Shown here: piece after piece, positions 24,981 through 33,239 of the stretch
Numbering within the stretch: the first letter of the stretch is position 1
Layout: every line of letters starts with the position of its first letter
From: Flavobacterium sp. SCGC AAA160-P02
GTDB taxonomy: Bacteria; Bacteroidota; Bacteroidia; Flavobacteriales; Flavobacteriaceae
Assembly (NCBI GenBank): GCA_000383355.1
Contig: KB911104.1
Span: forward strand, 1-33,239
DNA length: 33,239 nucleotides
Direction: 5' to 3'
Program-made: the position numbers and the translations under genes
The notes under the pieces: model-generated
Databases searched by the model: none
What the model was told of the DNA's origin: nothing
The model's input: the letters and a program-made list of their open reading frames with translations, nothing else

Positions 24981-26156
24981 TTGAACGAACGAATTTTACA
25001 TCAAGACGTTCAGGAGTATATAACAAATCATTTAAAATCAGACCTTCATAAACTGATTTTAAAAGGCATTCCTTTTAATGGAGTTACGATTCAAGAGATT
25101 GCTAATCAAATACTTTGCAAACAGAAGTCTGAAAAAAAATTACCAAGTTGGTTCAATGCTAAAAATATTTATTATCCACCAAAAGTAAGTATAGAACAAA
25201 CCTCTTCTGAAGTAACAGCCAGCTATAAATCTGGCTTAGTTTTTGGAAAAAGTATCTTAGATCTTACCGGAGGATTTGGAGTAGATTCTTATTATTTTTC
25301 TAAATTGTTCCAGAAAGTTATTCATTGCGAAATAACTAAAAGTATTTCTGAGATTGCAGCGCATAATTTTAAGCAACTAGCCATCTTAAATATTGAAACC
25401 ATTTCAGAAAACGGGCTTGAATACCTAAAAAAATCTACTGAAATTTTTGATGTTATTTATATAGATCCTTCAAGAAGAAATGATGTGAAAGAGAAGGTTT
25501 TTTTATTGAAAGATTGTGAACCAAATATCCCAGAGAACATAGATTTATTATTTAAGAAAACAAAAACAATTCTTCTTAAAAACTCACCTATACTAGATAT
25601 CACAAGTGCCATCAATGAATTAAAATTTGTAAAAGAAATACATGTTGTTGCTATTAATAATGATGTAAAAGAATTGCTTTATATATTAGAAAAAGGATAT
25701 TGTAAAGAAATACTAATAAAGACCATCAATTTTACAAAAAATAATGCGCAAAAATTTCATTTCAACTATCATAAAAAACCAGTTTCAAGCTATCATGAGC
25801 CCTTAGAGTATTTATATGAACCCAATGCAGCAGTGCTAAAATCTGGTGCATTCCATGAAATAAGCACACAATTAAATATATTTAAATTACATCAGCATTC
25901 ACATCTATATACATCAAAAAAAAGAATTGAATTTCCGGGTAGAGAATTTAAAATAATAGCAGTACTACCATACGATAAAAAGCAAATTTTAAAGCTTTTA
26001 CCAAATAAAAAAGCAAATATTACTATCAGAAATTTTCATAAAACAGTTGCACAAATTAGAAAAGAATTAAAAATTAAAGATGGCGGTGACATTTTTTTAT
26101 TTTTTACTACCAACATACACAATAAATTTATATGTATGTATTGTAAAAAACTATAG
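24981..26156 (+). CDS. THUMP-like domain class I SAM-dependent methyltransferase
   Basis: The 391-residue protein starts at TTG 24981. Motif I of a class I methyltransferase is clear (SILDLTGGFGVDSYYFSK, about residues 90-107), followed by an acidic position in VIHCEI and motif IV-like VIYIDPSRR (about 160-168). The C-terminal part fits the THUMP-like domain found in Bacteroidota homologues (AVLPYDKKQILKLLPN). Such proteins are expected to methylate RNA, but the site is unknown. It closes the operon with the duplicated-domain protein and the AI-2E transporter. Confidence 0.87.
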   Translation: MNERILHQDVQEYITNHLKSDLHKLILKGIPFNGVTIQEIANQILCKQKSEKKLPSWFNAKNIYYPPKVSIEQTSSEVTASYKSGLVFGKSILDLTGGFGVDSYYFSKLFQKVIHCEITKSISEIAAHNFKQLAILNIETISENGLEYLKKSTEIFDVIYIDPSRRNDVKEKVFLLKDCEPNIPENIDLLFKKTKTILLKNSPILDITSAINELKFVKEIHVVAINNDVKELLYILEKGYCKEILIKTINFTKNNAQKFHFNYHKKPVSSYHEPLEYLYEPNAAVLKSGAFHEISTQLNIFKLHQHSHLYTSKKRIEFPGREFKIIAVLPYDKKQILKLLPNKKANITIRNFHKTVAQIRKELKIKDGGDIFLFFTTNIHNKFICMYCKKL

Positions 26157-26273
26157 TCAATCTTTATTTTGCTAGATGTAAATATGCTACAAACTCCCAT
26201 AAATAGAGGCTTTTTATTATTTATACCATATTTTTCACTAAGTTTGTTATTATAACTTTTTACAGGTTATCTC

Positions 26274-27080
26274 ATGCAAACAAACACCTACGAAGGCCTT
26301 CACATAGTTAATAAAGCACAATCTATCACCACAGATAAATTGGTTGTTGAGGCTCCCTTACAAATCAATATAAATAGCGAGGCATATACCGTAGTTATGA
26401 GAACACCAGATAATGATCAAGATCTTGTTCTTGGGTTATTATATGCTGAAGATATTTATAAAAATTCACTCCCAATACCTTTTGAAATTGTTGAAGAAAA
26501 ATATGGGATTCCAAGTATTATAAATGTAACCATAGCTCCAGGTATTTTAGGAAAAGGATACCTAAATAAAAGAACCTTGTTATCTGTTTCTTCTTGTGGT
26601 ATTTGCGGAAAACAACAGCTTGAAGACATAGAGGTTCATGGAAATAAAATTGATCAAAAAATATCATTTTCTTCTGAAAGTTTACTAGGTATGTTTGCTC
26701 CTCTTCAAAAACATCAAGAAACTTTTAAAAAAACTGGAGGTAGTCATGCTGCTGGTATTTTTGATACTCATTTTAATTTACTTACCATTAGAGAAGATAT
26801 TGGAAGGCACAATGCTGTAGATAAATGTGTTGGTAGTTTATTGCAAAAAAATTCTTTGAAAAGCGGAATGTATTTGTTGGTGAGCGGACGTGTTTCTTAT
26901 GAAATTGTTTCCAAAGCATTTTTAGCTAAAATACCCGTAATAGTTGCCGTCTCTGCCTGTTCTTCTATGGCGGTAGATTTTGCAAAAGAATTTGGCATTT
27001 GTTTGATTGGTTTTACAAGAGAAAATAAAATGACCGTGTATGCAAACCCTAGCTTTTTAGAAACTAAAATAGGCGTATGA
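26274..27080 (+). CDS. fdhD: FdhD, formate dehydrogenase accessory sulfurtransferase
   Basis: The 268-residue protein is FdhD, which delivers sulfur from a cysteine desulfurase to the molybdenum cofactor of formate dehydrogenases and related enzymes. The conserved CxxC is at C108-C111 (SVSSCGICGK). TGGSHAAGIFD and REDIGRHNAVDKCVG are the other signatures, with YLLVSGRVSYEIVSKA in the C-terminal part. Its stop overlaps the ATG of the molybdoenzyme gene (ATGA), so it probably matures that enzyme. Confidence 0.95.
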   Translation: MQTNTYEGLHIVNKAQSITTDKLVVEAPLQININSEAYTVVMRTPDNDQDLVLGLLYAEDIYKNSLPIPFEIVEEKYGIPSIINVTIAPGILGKGYLNKRTLLSVSSCGICGKQQLEDIEVHGNKIDQKISFSSESLLGMFAPLQKHQETFKKTGGSHAAGIFDTHFNLLTIREDIGRHNAVDKCVGSLLQKNSLKSGMYLLVSGRVSYEIVSKAFLAKIPVIVAVSACSSMAVDFAKEFGICLIGFTRENKMTVYANPSFLETKIGV

Positions 27081-29371
27081 GCACAAAAAAAATACATGCA
27101 CAACCACCTGAAAAACTAACAGGAATAGAATTTAAAAAAATTCCATCTTCAGCTGTAGGGTATAAAGCCATAAAATCTGCTATTACTCATATAAAAGAGG
27201 AGGTTGGTTTGGTAAAAGGTATTGGTTTGTTGGCCAAGCTAAATCAAAAAAACGGTTTTGATTGTCCGGGATGTGCCTGGCCAGATCCAGATGAAAAAAG
27301 AGCTTTTTTAGCAGAATATTGTGAAAACGGAGCAAAAGCAGTTGCTGAAGAAGCAACTAAAAATAGAGTTTCACCTCTTTTCTTTGCAACGCATTCAATT
27401 TCAAAACTATCAGAATTATCTGATTACGAAATAGGAAAAAAAGGACGCATTACCCATCCTGTTGTTGTTTATGAAGGGAGAGATCATTATGAAGAAATTT
27501 CTTGGGAAGACGCTTTTAACATGATTGGCAAAGAATTAAAATCACTTACTTCACCAGACGAAGCAATTTTTTATACCTCAGGAAGAACTAGTAATGAAGC
27601 CGCTTTTTTATATCAATTATTTGTGCGAAAGTTTGGCACCAATAACTTACCTGACTGCTCTAATATGTGTCATGAATCTAGTGGTACTGCACTTACCGAA
27701 ACTCTAGGAATTGGAAAGGGATCTGTAACTCTAGACGATTTTAACCATGCTGAATTAGTGATTGTAATGGGGCAAAACCCAGGTACAAATCATCCCAGAA
27801 TGCTATCTGCTTTAGGAGAAACTAAAAAAAGAGGTGGTAAAATTATAACTATTAATCCACTGCCAGAAGTAGGATTAATGAGGTATAATGATCCTCAAAA
27901 CCCTATTAAATGGATTGGGAAAGGTCAAAAATTAACAGATGTATTTTTGCAAGTAAAAATAAATGGAGATGTTGCTTTGCTAAAAATTATTCTAAAATTA
28001 CTATGGCAGAAAGAGCAAGAAACTCCTGGAGCTATTTTTGATCATGAGTTTATTAAAACAAACACCACAGGATATGAAGATTTTATTACAGATGTAGAGA
28101 CCTACTCCATAGAAAAATTAATTCCTCAAACAGGTATTGATTTTAAAATTATTGAAGAAGCTGCTACATTAATAGCTCAAAAGAAAAAAATAATTATCTG
28201 CTGGGCTATGGGGTTAACTCAACATAAAAACTCTGTAGACAACATTCGTGAACTTGTTAATTTATTATTGTTAAAAGGCAGTATTGGCAAACAAGGTGCT
28301 GGAACATGCCCTGTTAGAGGACATTCTAATGTTCAAGGAGACAGAACAATGGGTATCTGGGAAAAACCAAAAGAAGACTTTTTAGACAATTTAGAAAAAG
28401 AATTTAACTTTAAAGCACCAAGAAATCATGGCTATGATGTTGTGGATGCTATTGAAGCAATGCATCAAAGAAAAGCACGTGTTTTTATTGGTATGGGAGG
28501 CAACTTTTTATCTGCTTCTCCAGATACAGAATATACCGCTAAAGCGTTACAGAATTGTGACTTAACGGTGCATGTTTCTACCAAATTAAATAGGAGTCAT
28601 TTAATTCACGGAAAAAAAGCATTGATATTACCTTGCTTGGGAAGGTCTGAAAAAGATGTTCAAGAAAAAGGAATTCAATTTGTAAGTGTAGAAAATTCTA
28701 TGGGTGTAGTTCATGCCTCTTCTGGACATTTAGCGCCTTTATCAGAATCTTTATTAAGTGAACCTGCTATTGTTGCTGGAATGGCAAAAGCAAGTTTATC
28801 TAATACAACTCTTAATTGGGCTGAATTGATTAAAGATTATGATGGCATTAGAGATAAAATAGAAGCAACTATTCCAGGGTTTGAAAATTACAATAATCGT
28901 GTTAGAGAAAAAGGAGGCTTTTATTTGCCAAATACTGCAAGAAATAAAGACTTCTCTCCTACCCTAACTGGCAAAGCTAACTTTACCATTAATGCTGTCT
29001 CTGATATTGTATTACAAAAAAACCAATTGATTATGATGACTATAAGAACTCATGATCAATACAATACAACTATTTACGGACTAGATGATAGATACCGTGG
29101 CATTATAAATGAACGTAGAGTTATTTTTATGAACCCTACAGACATGAAAGAACAAGGATTAGAAAAGCTTGATACAGTAGATTTAATAAGTCATTTTAAT
29201 CAAGAACAACGAATTGCAAAAAGCTTTCTTGTAATTCCTTACAGCATTCCAAAACAGTGTTCTGCTACCTATTTTCCTGAAGCAAACGTATTGGTTCCGC
29301 TTCAAAGTAAAGCTAGAATTAGCAATACACCCACATCAAAAACAATCATTATAACAGTTCATAAAAAATAA
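27077..29371 (+). CDS. FdhF/YdeP-family molybdopterin oxidoreductase
   Basis: The 764-residue enzyme resembles the YdeP branch of the formate dehydrogenase-type molybdoenzymes. The N-terminal cluster region has FDCPGCAWPDPD (C63, C66) and C82 and lacks the standard four-cysteine motif. The likely molybdenum ligand is C198 in SNMCHESSG, followed by H199, as in the Cys/SeCys-His pair of formate dehydrogenases. Further signatures are MGQNPGTNHPRML, GTCPVRGHSNVQGDRTMG and the C-terminal RTHDQYNTTIYG. No Tat signal is present, so it acts in the cytoplasm. Co-operonic FdhD supports a sulfurated cofactor. The substrate is not known; E. coli YdeP is linked to acid resistance. No electron-transfer subunit is adjacent. 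Confidence 0.92.
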   Translation: MSTKKIHAQPPEKLTGIEFKKIPSSAVGYKAIKSAITHIKEEVGLVKGIGLLAKLNQKNGFDCPGCAWPDPDEKRAFLAEYCENGAKAVAEEATKNRVSPLFFATHSISKLSELSDYEIGKKGRITHPVVVYEGRDHYEEISWEDAFNMIGKELKSLTSPDEAIFYTSGRTSNEAAFLYQLFVRKFGTNNLPDCSNMCHESSGTALTETLGIGKGSVTLDDFNHAELVIVMGQNPGTNHPRMLSALGETKKRGGKIITINPLPEVGLMRYNDPQNPIKWIGKGQKLTDVFLQVKINGDVALLKIILKLLWQKEQETPGAIFDHEFIKTNTTGYEDFITDVETYSIEKLIPQTGIDFKIIEEAATLIAQKKKIIICWAMGLTQHKNSVDNIRELVNLLLLKGSIGKQGAGTCPVRGHSNVQGDRTMGIWEKPKEDFLDNLEKEFNFKAPRNHGYDVVDAIEAMHQRKARVFIGMGGNFLSASPDTEYTAKALQNCDLTVHVSTKLNRSHLIHGKKALILPCLGRSEKDVQEKGIQFVSVENSMGVVHASSGHLAPLSESLLSEPAIVAGMAKASLSNTTLNWAELIKDYDGIRDKIEATIPGFENYNNRVREKGGFYLPNTARNKDFSPTLTGKANFTINAVSDIVLQKNQLIMMTIRTHDQYNTTIYGLDDRYRGIINERRVIFMNPTDMKEQGLEKLDTVDLISHFNQEQRIAKSFLVIPYSIPKQCSATYFPEANVLVPLQSKARISNTPTSKTIIITVHKK

Positions 29372-29372
29372 C

Positions 29373-30908
29373 ATGAAAAAATTGCTAGTTGTTTTCATAT
29401 TTCTTTGTGGTTTTTACTCACAAAGTCAAGAAAAAAAGAATGTTCCACTAAAAAATACACAAAAAGGTTTTTTTGCGGTTGATTATATATCAGTAGACAT
29501 GCCTACAACTGTTGATGGTTTTAATGAGATTCACATGGGCTTAATGGGTATTCATTATAATCTTGCCTTTGATAAATTTTATACAGGATTAGGAATGTAT
29601 GGATCTGTAAGAGGTATACGTGGTGGTTTTTTTACCCTAGGGGTAAATGCCGGATTTAAAAACTATCTAACAGACAAGGTATTTATAGATACTGGAATTC
29701 ATTTTGGTGGTGGTGGTGGAGCTGGAGCTCCAGATGGTGGGGGTGCTTTTATCTTACCTCATGTAAATCTTGGAATTCAATTTAAAAATTTTTCGTTCAC
29801 AACTGGTTATAGCTATATTAACTTCTTTGACAAAGGGGCTATTGAAAATCAACAGTTACGTCTTGGACTGCAAATACCCATAAACTTTTCATCTGCCAAT
29901 ATAAAAAATAGTGAACAAGAGTTTAGTGGTAAAGAATTAAGTACCTCTACTTGGAGTAAAAAACCTATTAGAACATCTTTTATGCTACATTTAAACAATC
30001 TTTCTGTAGTAGGAAACTCTAAATATGGTGACGGAAGATCTTTGGCAGGAAGTACTATTCGTTTGGCAGGTTTTGAGTTGAATTCCTATATCAATAAAAA
30101 CTGGTTTTATTTTGCCAAATTTGATGGTGCTTACGACGGTATTCCTGCCGGATATATGAATATTATCTTAGGAGCTGGTTATCAATTTTCATTTAACAAT
30201 AACAAAACCAATATTCTTACAAAATTTGGAATGGGTGCCGGTGGTGGTGGCGGTGTAGATTCTCAAGGTGGTGTATTACTATATCCAGATATTTCTGTAG
30301 AACAACATATTGTAAACAACACCTATCTTTCTATAAATAAAGGTTTAATGATGAGTCCTAATTCTTTTTTTAAGAGTACTACTTTTGGTATTGGATTAAA
30401 ATATTACTCCAATATTAATGGAATCTCAGAAAAATCTACAGATACTAAAGCAGTATTTAAAGGAATTGAAGTCATTATAAAACAAGACGCCTATTTAAAT
30501 GCAAAAAGAATGACTCAACCTACAGAAAATTTACATCAGATCTCATTACAACTTAATTATCATCTCAATAAAAACATCTATTTAGCTGGGCAAACCTCTT
30601 TTGCAAATTTTGGAAATGCGGGTGCTTATGCAGAAGGTATTGTTGGGGTTGGCCTTCAAAGTAATTATTTTATGAATAATAAAATAAATATATTTCTTCA
30701 AGGCTTAGCTGGTGGTGCTGGTGGAGGAAATATTAATACCGGTGAAGGATTCATTATAAAACCAAGTGTAGGTTTTAATTATAAATTAAATTCAAGACTC
30801 GCTTTAAGAAGTACAGCAGGTTATATAAAAGCCATTGGTGGTGCTTTGAGTAGTGCATCTATTAGTATGGGTATAAGTTACAGGATATCTTTGTTAACAA
30901 CCAAATAA
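29373..30908 (+). CDS. Three-fold repeated, glycine-rich beta-barrel-like outer membrane protein, unknown function
   Basis: The 511-residue protein has a signal peptide (MKKLLVVFIFLCGFYSQSQ) and then alternating polar/hydrophobic strands throughout, as in outer-membrane beta-barrels. Three related units cover about residues 31-171, 199-345 and 362-506. Each holds a glycine-rich turn at the same point (FGGGGGAGAPDGGG at 111-124, GAGGGGGVDSQGG at 288-300, GLAGGAGGGNINTGEG at 444-459) flanked by similar strands (F..G.G, Y..N, LRLGLQIP/FGIGLKYY/ISMGISYRI). I recognise no named family. It starts one base after the molybdoenzyme stop, so it belongs to the fdhD operon, which is unexpected for an outer-membrane protein. 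Confidence 0.8.
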   Translation: MKKLLVVFIFLCGFYSQSQEKKNVPLKNTQKGFFAVDYISVDMPTTVDGFNEIHMGLMGIHYNLAFDKFYTGLGMYGSVRGIRGGFFTLGVNAGFKNYLTDKVFIDTGIHFGGGGGAGAPDGGGAFILPHVNLGIQFKNFSFTTGYSYINFFDKGAIENQQLRLGLQIPINFSSANIKNSEQEFSGKELSTSTWSKKPIRTSFMLHLNNLSVVGNSKYGDGRSLAGSTIRLAGFELNSYINKNWFYFAKFDGAYDGIPAGYMNIILGAGYQFSFNNNKTNILTKFGMGAGGGGGVDSQGGVLLYPDISVEQHIVNNTYLSINKGLMMSPNSFFKSTTFGIGLKYYSNINGISEKSTDTKAVFKGIEVIIKQDAYLNAKRMTQPTENLHQISLQLNYHLNKNIYLAGQTSFANFGNAGAYAEGIVGVGLQSNYFMNNKINIFLQGLAGGAGGGNINTGEGFIIKPSVGFNYKLNSRLALRSTAGYIKAIGGALSSASISMGISYRISLLTTK

Positions 30909-31034
30909 GTAATAGATTTTAAAAAACCTTTGAATTTCCTTTAATTATATGTTTCCATATATATTTACTAAATTAGTTGCAAATAGCACAATTTTAAATA
31001 GTGTTAACTAAAATTAAATCATCCTGTAGGTATT

Positions 31035-32447
31035 ATGAAAAAAATAGATCGAAGAAAAGCAATCAAAAATTTAACAATTGGACTTGGTGGCGCCACTCTT
31101 CTTTCCAGCCCACTTAGCGGATTTGCTCATACAAAAAACAACTCAAAAACAATCCCTTCAAGAGAATTTGGAAACCCTAATATTGAAAATCCTGTAACTG
31201 TAATTACTTTAGGTGCTGGAGGAAGAGGAAATGTGTATGGTAATTATGGAATACAATTCCCTAAAGAATTAAATATAGTTGGTGTAGCAGAACCCATCTC
31301 AATTAGAAATGAACGGTATACAAAAAAACATAATATTTCTGAAGAAAATAGATTTGACACTTGGGAACATGTTTTTGATAGACCTAAGTTTGCTGATGCC
31401 GTTATTATCTCCACACCAGATAATTTACACTATGGCCCTTGTATGAAAGCATTAGAAATGGGCTATGACGTTTTATTAGAAAAGCCAATTGCTCCAACAG
31501 AAAAGGAGTGTTTAGACATCCTAAATTTGGCTAATAAAACGGGGAGAATTGTTGCCGTATGTCATGTATTACGGTATGCACCTTATTTTATAAAATTACG
31601 AGAAATGATTCAATCTGGGTCTATAGGAAAACTGATAAGTATTCAACATTTAGAACCTATAGAACATATTCATATGTCGCATTCATATGTGAGAGGAAAC
31701 TGGCATAACTCAAAAAAAACAACACCAATTATTCTTGCTAAATCTTGTCATGATTTAGATATTTTAAGATGGATGATAGGAAAGCCCTGTAAAAGTATTG
31801 CTGCATATGGTAGCTTAAAGTGGTTTAAAAAAGAAAATGCTCCTGAAGGCAGTACCAATAGATGTTCAGATGGTTGTGCTGTAGAAGCTACCTGCCCATA
31901 TTCTGCTTTAAAAATTTATAATGACCCGAATGGTTGGTCTTCAGTTTTTGACTTGCCAGATGATACCTCTAAACACAAGGAATATATTTTACAACAATTA
32001 AAAACAACAAATTATGGTAGATGTGTTTACAAAATGGAAAATGATCAACCAGATCATTATGTAACATCTATGGAGTTTGAAGATGAAATTACTGCTAATT
32101 TCTCTATGGAAGCATTTACATCCTATCATGGTAGAAGAACAAGAATTATGGGGTCTCATGGAGATATTACAGGAGATATGACTGAATTTACACACACAGA
32201 ATTCTTAACAGGTAAGGTAACTAAATGGGATGTTACTATTGATGAGAATAAAAATAGTGGTTATCAAGGTAGTGGACATGGCGGTGGAGATTGGGGGTTA
32301 GTCACAGACTGGATTAATGCTGTAAAAAAACAAGACTCCAATTTATTAACCTCCACTATAGATGCATCTGTAGAAAGTCATATCATGGGCTTTATGGCAG
32401 AGAAAAGCAGAGAAACCAATCAAATCATTCCTATTCAATTAAAATAA
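31035..32447 (+). CDS. Tat-exported Gfo/Idh/MocA oxidoreductase with a cysteine cluster
   Basis: The 470-residue protein begins MKKIDRRKAIKNLTIGLGGA, a twin-arginine (Tat) signal with R6-R7, so it folds with its nucleotide in the cytoplasm before export. The Rossmann motif TLGAGGRGNVYG is at about 58-69, the catalytic EKP at 149-151, and LAKSCHDLD (H239) in the active site. Residues C277, C281 and C287 (RCSDGCAVEATCPYS) form a CX3CX5C cluster found in this exported subgroup of Bacteroidota. Members include nucleotide-dependent glycosidases (GH109-like) and sugar oxidoreductases, so the reaction is open. It is followed 34 bases later by a glyoxalase-like gene. Confidence 0.9.
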   Translation: MKKIDRRKAIKNLTIGLGGATLLSSPLSGFAHTKNNSKTIPSREFGNPNIENPVTVITLGAGGRGNVYGNYGIQFPKELNIVGVAEPISIRNERYTKKHNISEENRFDTWEHVFDRPKFADAVIISTPDNLHYGPCMKALEMGYDVLLEKPIAPTEKECLDILNLANKTGRIVAVCHVLRYAPYFIKLREMIQSGSIGKLISIQHLEPIEHIHMSHSYVRGNWHNSKKTTPIILAKSCHDLDILRWMIGKPCKSIAAYGSLKWFKKENAPEGSTNRCSDGCAVEATCPYSALKIYNDPNGWSSVFDLPDDTSKHKEYILQQLKTTNYGRCVYKMENDQPDHYVTSMEFEDEITANFSMEAFTSYHGRRTRIMGSHGDITGDMTEFTHTEFLTGKVTKWDVTIDENKNSGYQGSGHGGGDWGLVTDWINAVKKQDSNLLTSTIDASVESHIMGFMAEKSRETNQIIPIQLK

Positions 32448-32481
32448 TTCATAATTATACGGTTCTTTTTAACACTCCTAA

Positions 32482-33093
32482 ATGAAAGTAAGTCATGTAC
32501 TATACAAAACAAATAACCTAAAAACTTCCTTCAAAGAGTTTGAAAAATTAGGCTATAAAGTAGTATATGGATCTAGAAAAAAACCTCATAATGCACTAAT
32601 TTATTTTTCAGAAGGGCCTTATATTGAACTGCTAGAAAAAGCTCCTGTTTCATCTTTTCTGAAAGTAATATTACGTTTATTAGGCAAAGGAAAAGTAGTG
32701 GATAGATTTAATTCTTGGGAAAATTCTACCGAAGGTTTTTTTGAAATCTGTTTAGAGAACAACACGACAAACTTTAAAAAAGAAGAAAAAATATTGGCCA
32801 AATTTAAAGAAGGTTATTTTATTACTAATAGTAAAAGAATAGATGCATCTGATAGAGTTTTAAAATGGAAGCTTCTCTTTCCAAATCAGACAAAGATTCC
32901 TTTTCTTATGACTAAATTTAGTGAAAACCCTAAGCCTAAAAATTTTATACATCCAAACAAGGTAAGAAAGATACAACGTATTTTATATGGTACTCAACCT
33001 CAATTCATTCCATTACTAACTGAATTATGTGATGATGACACACTTCAATTGTTTGAAGGTACTGGAGTAAAAGAAGTACTTTACAAAAAATAA
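32482..33093 (+). CDS. Glyoxalase-like (VOC) domain protein
   Basis: The 203-residue protein starts like the glyoxalase-like VOC group: MKVSHVLYKTNNLKTSFKEF, then GYKVVYGSRKKPHNALIYF and YIELLEK. The middle carries an insertion and a FFEICLENNT strand. Compared with the VOC protein at 20350, the metal-ligand set is less clear (H5 and E about 52 are candidates), so catalysis is uncertain. It lies 34 bases after the Tat-exported oxidoreductase and is likely co-transcribed. Two hairpins follow its stop codon. Confidence 0.75.
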   Translation: MKVSHVLYKTNNLKTSFKEFEKLGYKVVYGSRKKPHNALIYFSEGPYIELLEKAPVSSFLKVILRLLGKGKVVDRFNSWENSTEGFFEICLENNTTNFKKEEKILAKFKEGYFITNSKRIDASDRVLKWKLLFPNQTKIPFLMTKFSENPKPKNFIHPNKVRKIQRILYGTQPQFIPLLTELCDDDTLQLFEGTGVKEVLYKK

Positions 33094-33111
33094 CAGGTTC
33101 TCGAAAACAAA

Positions 33112-33137
33112 AAAGCCTCACATTTCTGTGAAGCTTT
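33112..33137 (+). terminator. Hairpin terminator
   Basis: AAAGC (33112-33116) pairs with GCTTT (33133-33137) and TCACA (33118-33122) with TGTGA (33127-33131), with one C/A mismatch and a TTTC loop. It lies 18 bases after the VOC stop codon. Confidence 0.65.
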
Positions 33138-33182
33138 ACCTGAGCCCCCCGCTAACGCTAGTTTGCAACTAGTGGTTTAGGT
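33138..33182. repeat. REP-like GC-rich palindrome followed by T-run
   Basis: The core CTAGTT-TGC-AACTAG (33158-33172) is a perfect 6-bp stem, extended by a G-T and a C-G pair. The outer ends ACCTGAG (33138-33144) and TTTAGGT (33176-33182) can also pair in RNA with two G-U pairs, and TTTTT follows. The stretch is clearly richer in G+C (cccccc) than its surroundings. From memory it resembles small intergenic palindromes of flavobacteria; an association with REP-type transposases is not shown here. Confidence 0.5.
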
Positions 33183-33239
33183 TTTTCTTACAAATAGTCT
33201 TTTACTTTTCTCTAAATATTTCTTAAAACAGGTATTTGT

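Overview
The window looks like chromosomal DNA from a flavobacterium (Bacteroidota, probably Flavobacteriaceae). The evidence is low G+C, gliding-motility genes gldF and gldG, several lipoproteins with a short lipobox, Bacteroidota-type -7 promoter elements (TAnnTTTG), an almost complete lack of Shine-Dalgarno sequences, and familiar flavobacterial neighbourhoods such as SAM hydrolase/gldFG and dnaN next to exported sugar-modifying enzymes. No tRNA, rRNA, CRISPR array, prophage or intact insertion sequence was seen.

Left end (1-3835): this part appears structurally wrong or rearranged. The first 95 bases are the exact reverse complement of 3605-3699. gldF is split between 1-584 (minus strand, N-terminal part) and 3605-3835 (plus strand, C-terminal part). 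purC is cut off at the same point after about 75 codons. Joining the two gldF pieces gives one clean 239-residue protein. The expected native order, read along the gldG strand, is therefore purC(-) phoH(-) SAM hydrolase(+) ABM(+) GNAT(+) gldF(+) gldG(+). Bases 1-3604 are an inverted copy joined to the rest at a 6-base microhomology. phoH in this stretch also carries a +1 frameshift in an A8 run.

3828-10400: gldG; a convergent pair made of an NAD(P)-binding sugar-epimerase-like protein and a NIP-like aquaporin; then, from a divergent promoter, a lipoprotein acylase of the penicillin amidase family and a DUF2911 lipoprotein, closed by a bidirectional terminator.

10430-16434 (minus strand): a compact five-gene operon. 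It encodes a secreted PIG-L/LmbE deacetylase with a ThuA-like C-terminal part, a previously unmarked 35-residue single-span membrane peptide, a Na+/solute symporter with an extra charged segment, a Gfo/Idh/MocA oxidoreductase and a GNAT acetyltransferase. The content suggests release, uptake and conversion of a (probably amino-)sugar conjugate.

16558-22327: dnaN with an inverted-repeat promoter region; an AcpH-like phosphodiesterase overlapping a lipoprotein gamma-glutamyltransferase; an 8-bp tandem repeat; a VOC protein directly abutting an RluA-type pseudouridine synthase; and a SnoaL-like lipoprotein with a strong terminator.

22633-33239: a protein made of two tandem copies of one domain, abutting an AI-2E-family transporter and a THUMP-like methyltransferase; then fdhD, a YdeP/FdhF-type molybdoenzyme and a three-fold repeated, glycine-rich beta-barrel-like protein packed into one operon; then a Tat-exported Gfo/Idh/MocA protein, a glyoxalase-like protein and a pair of hairpins, one of them REP-like.
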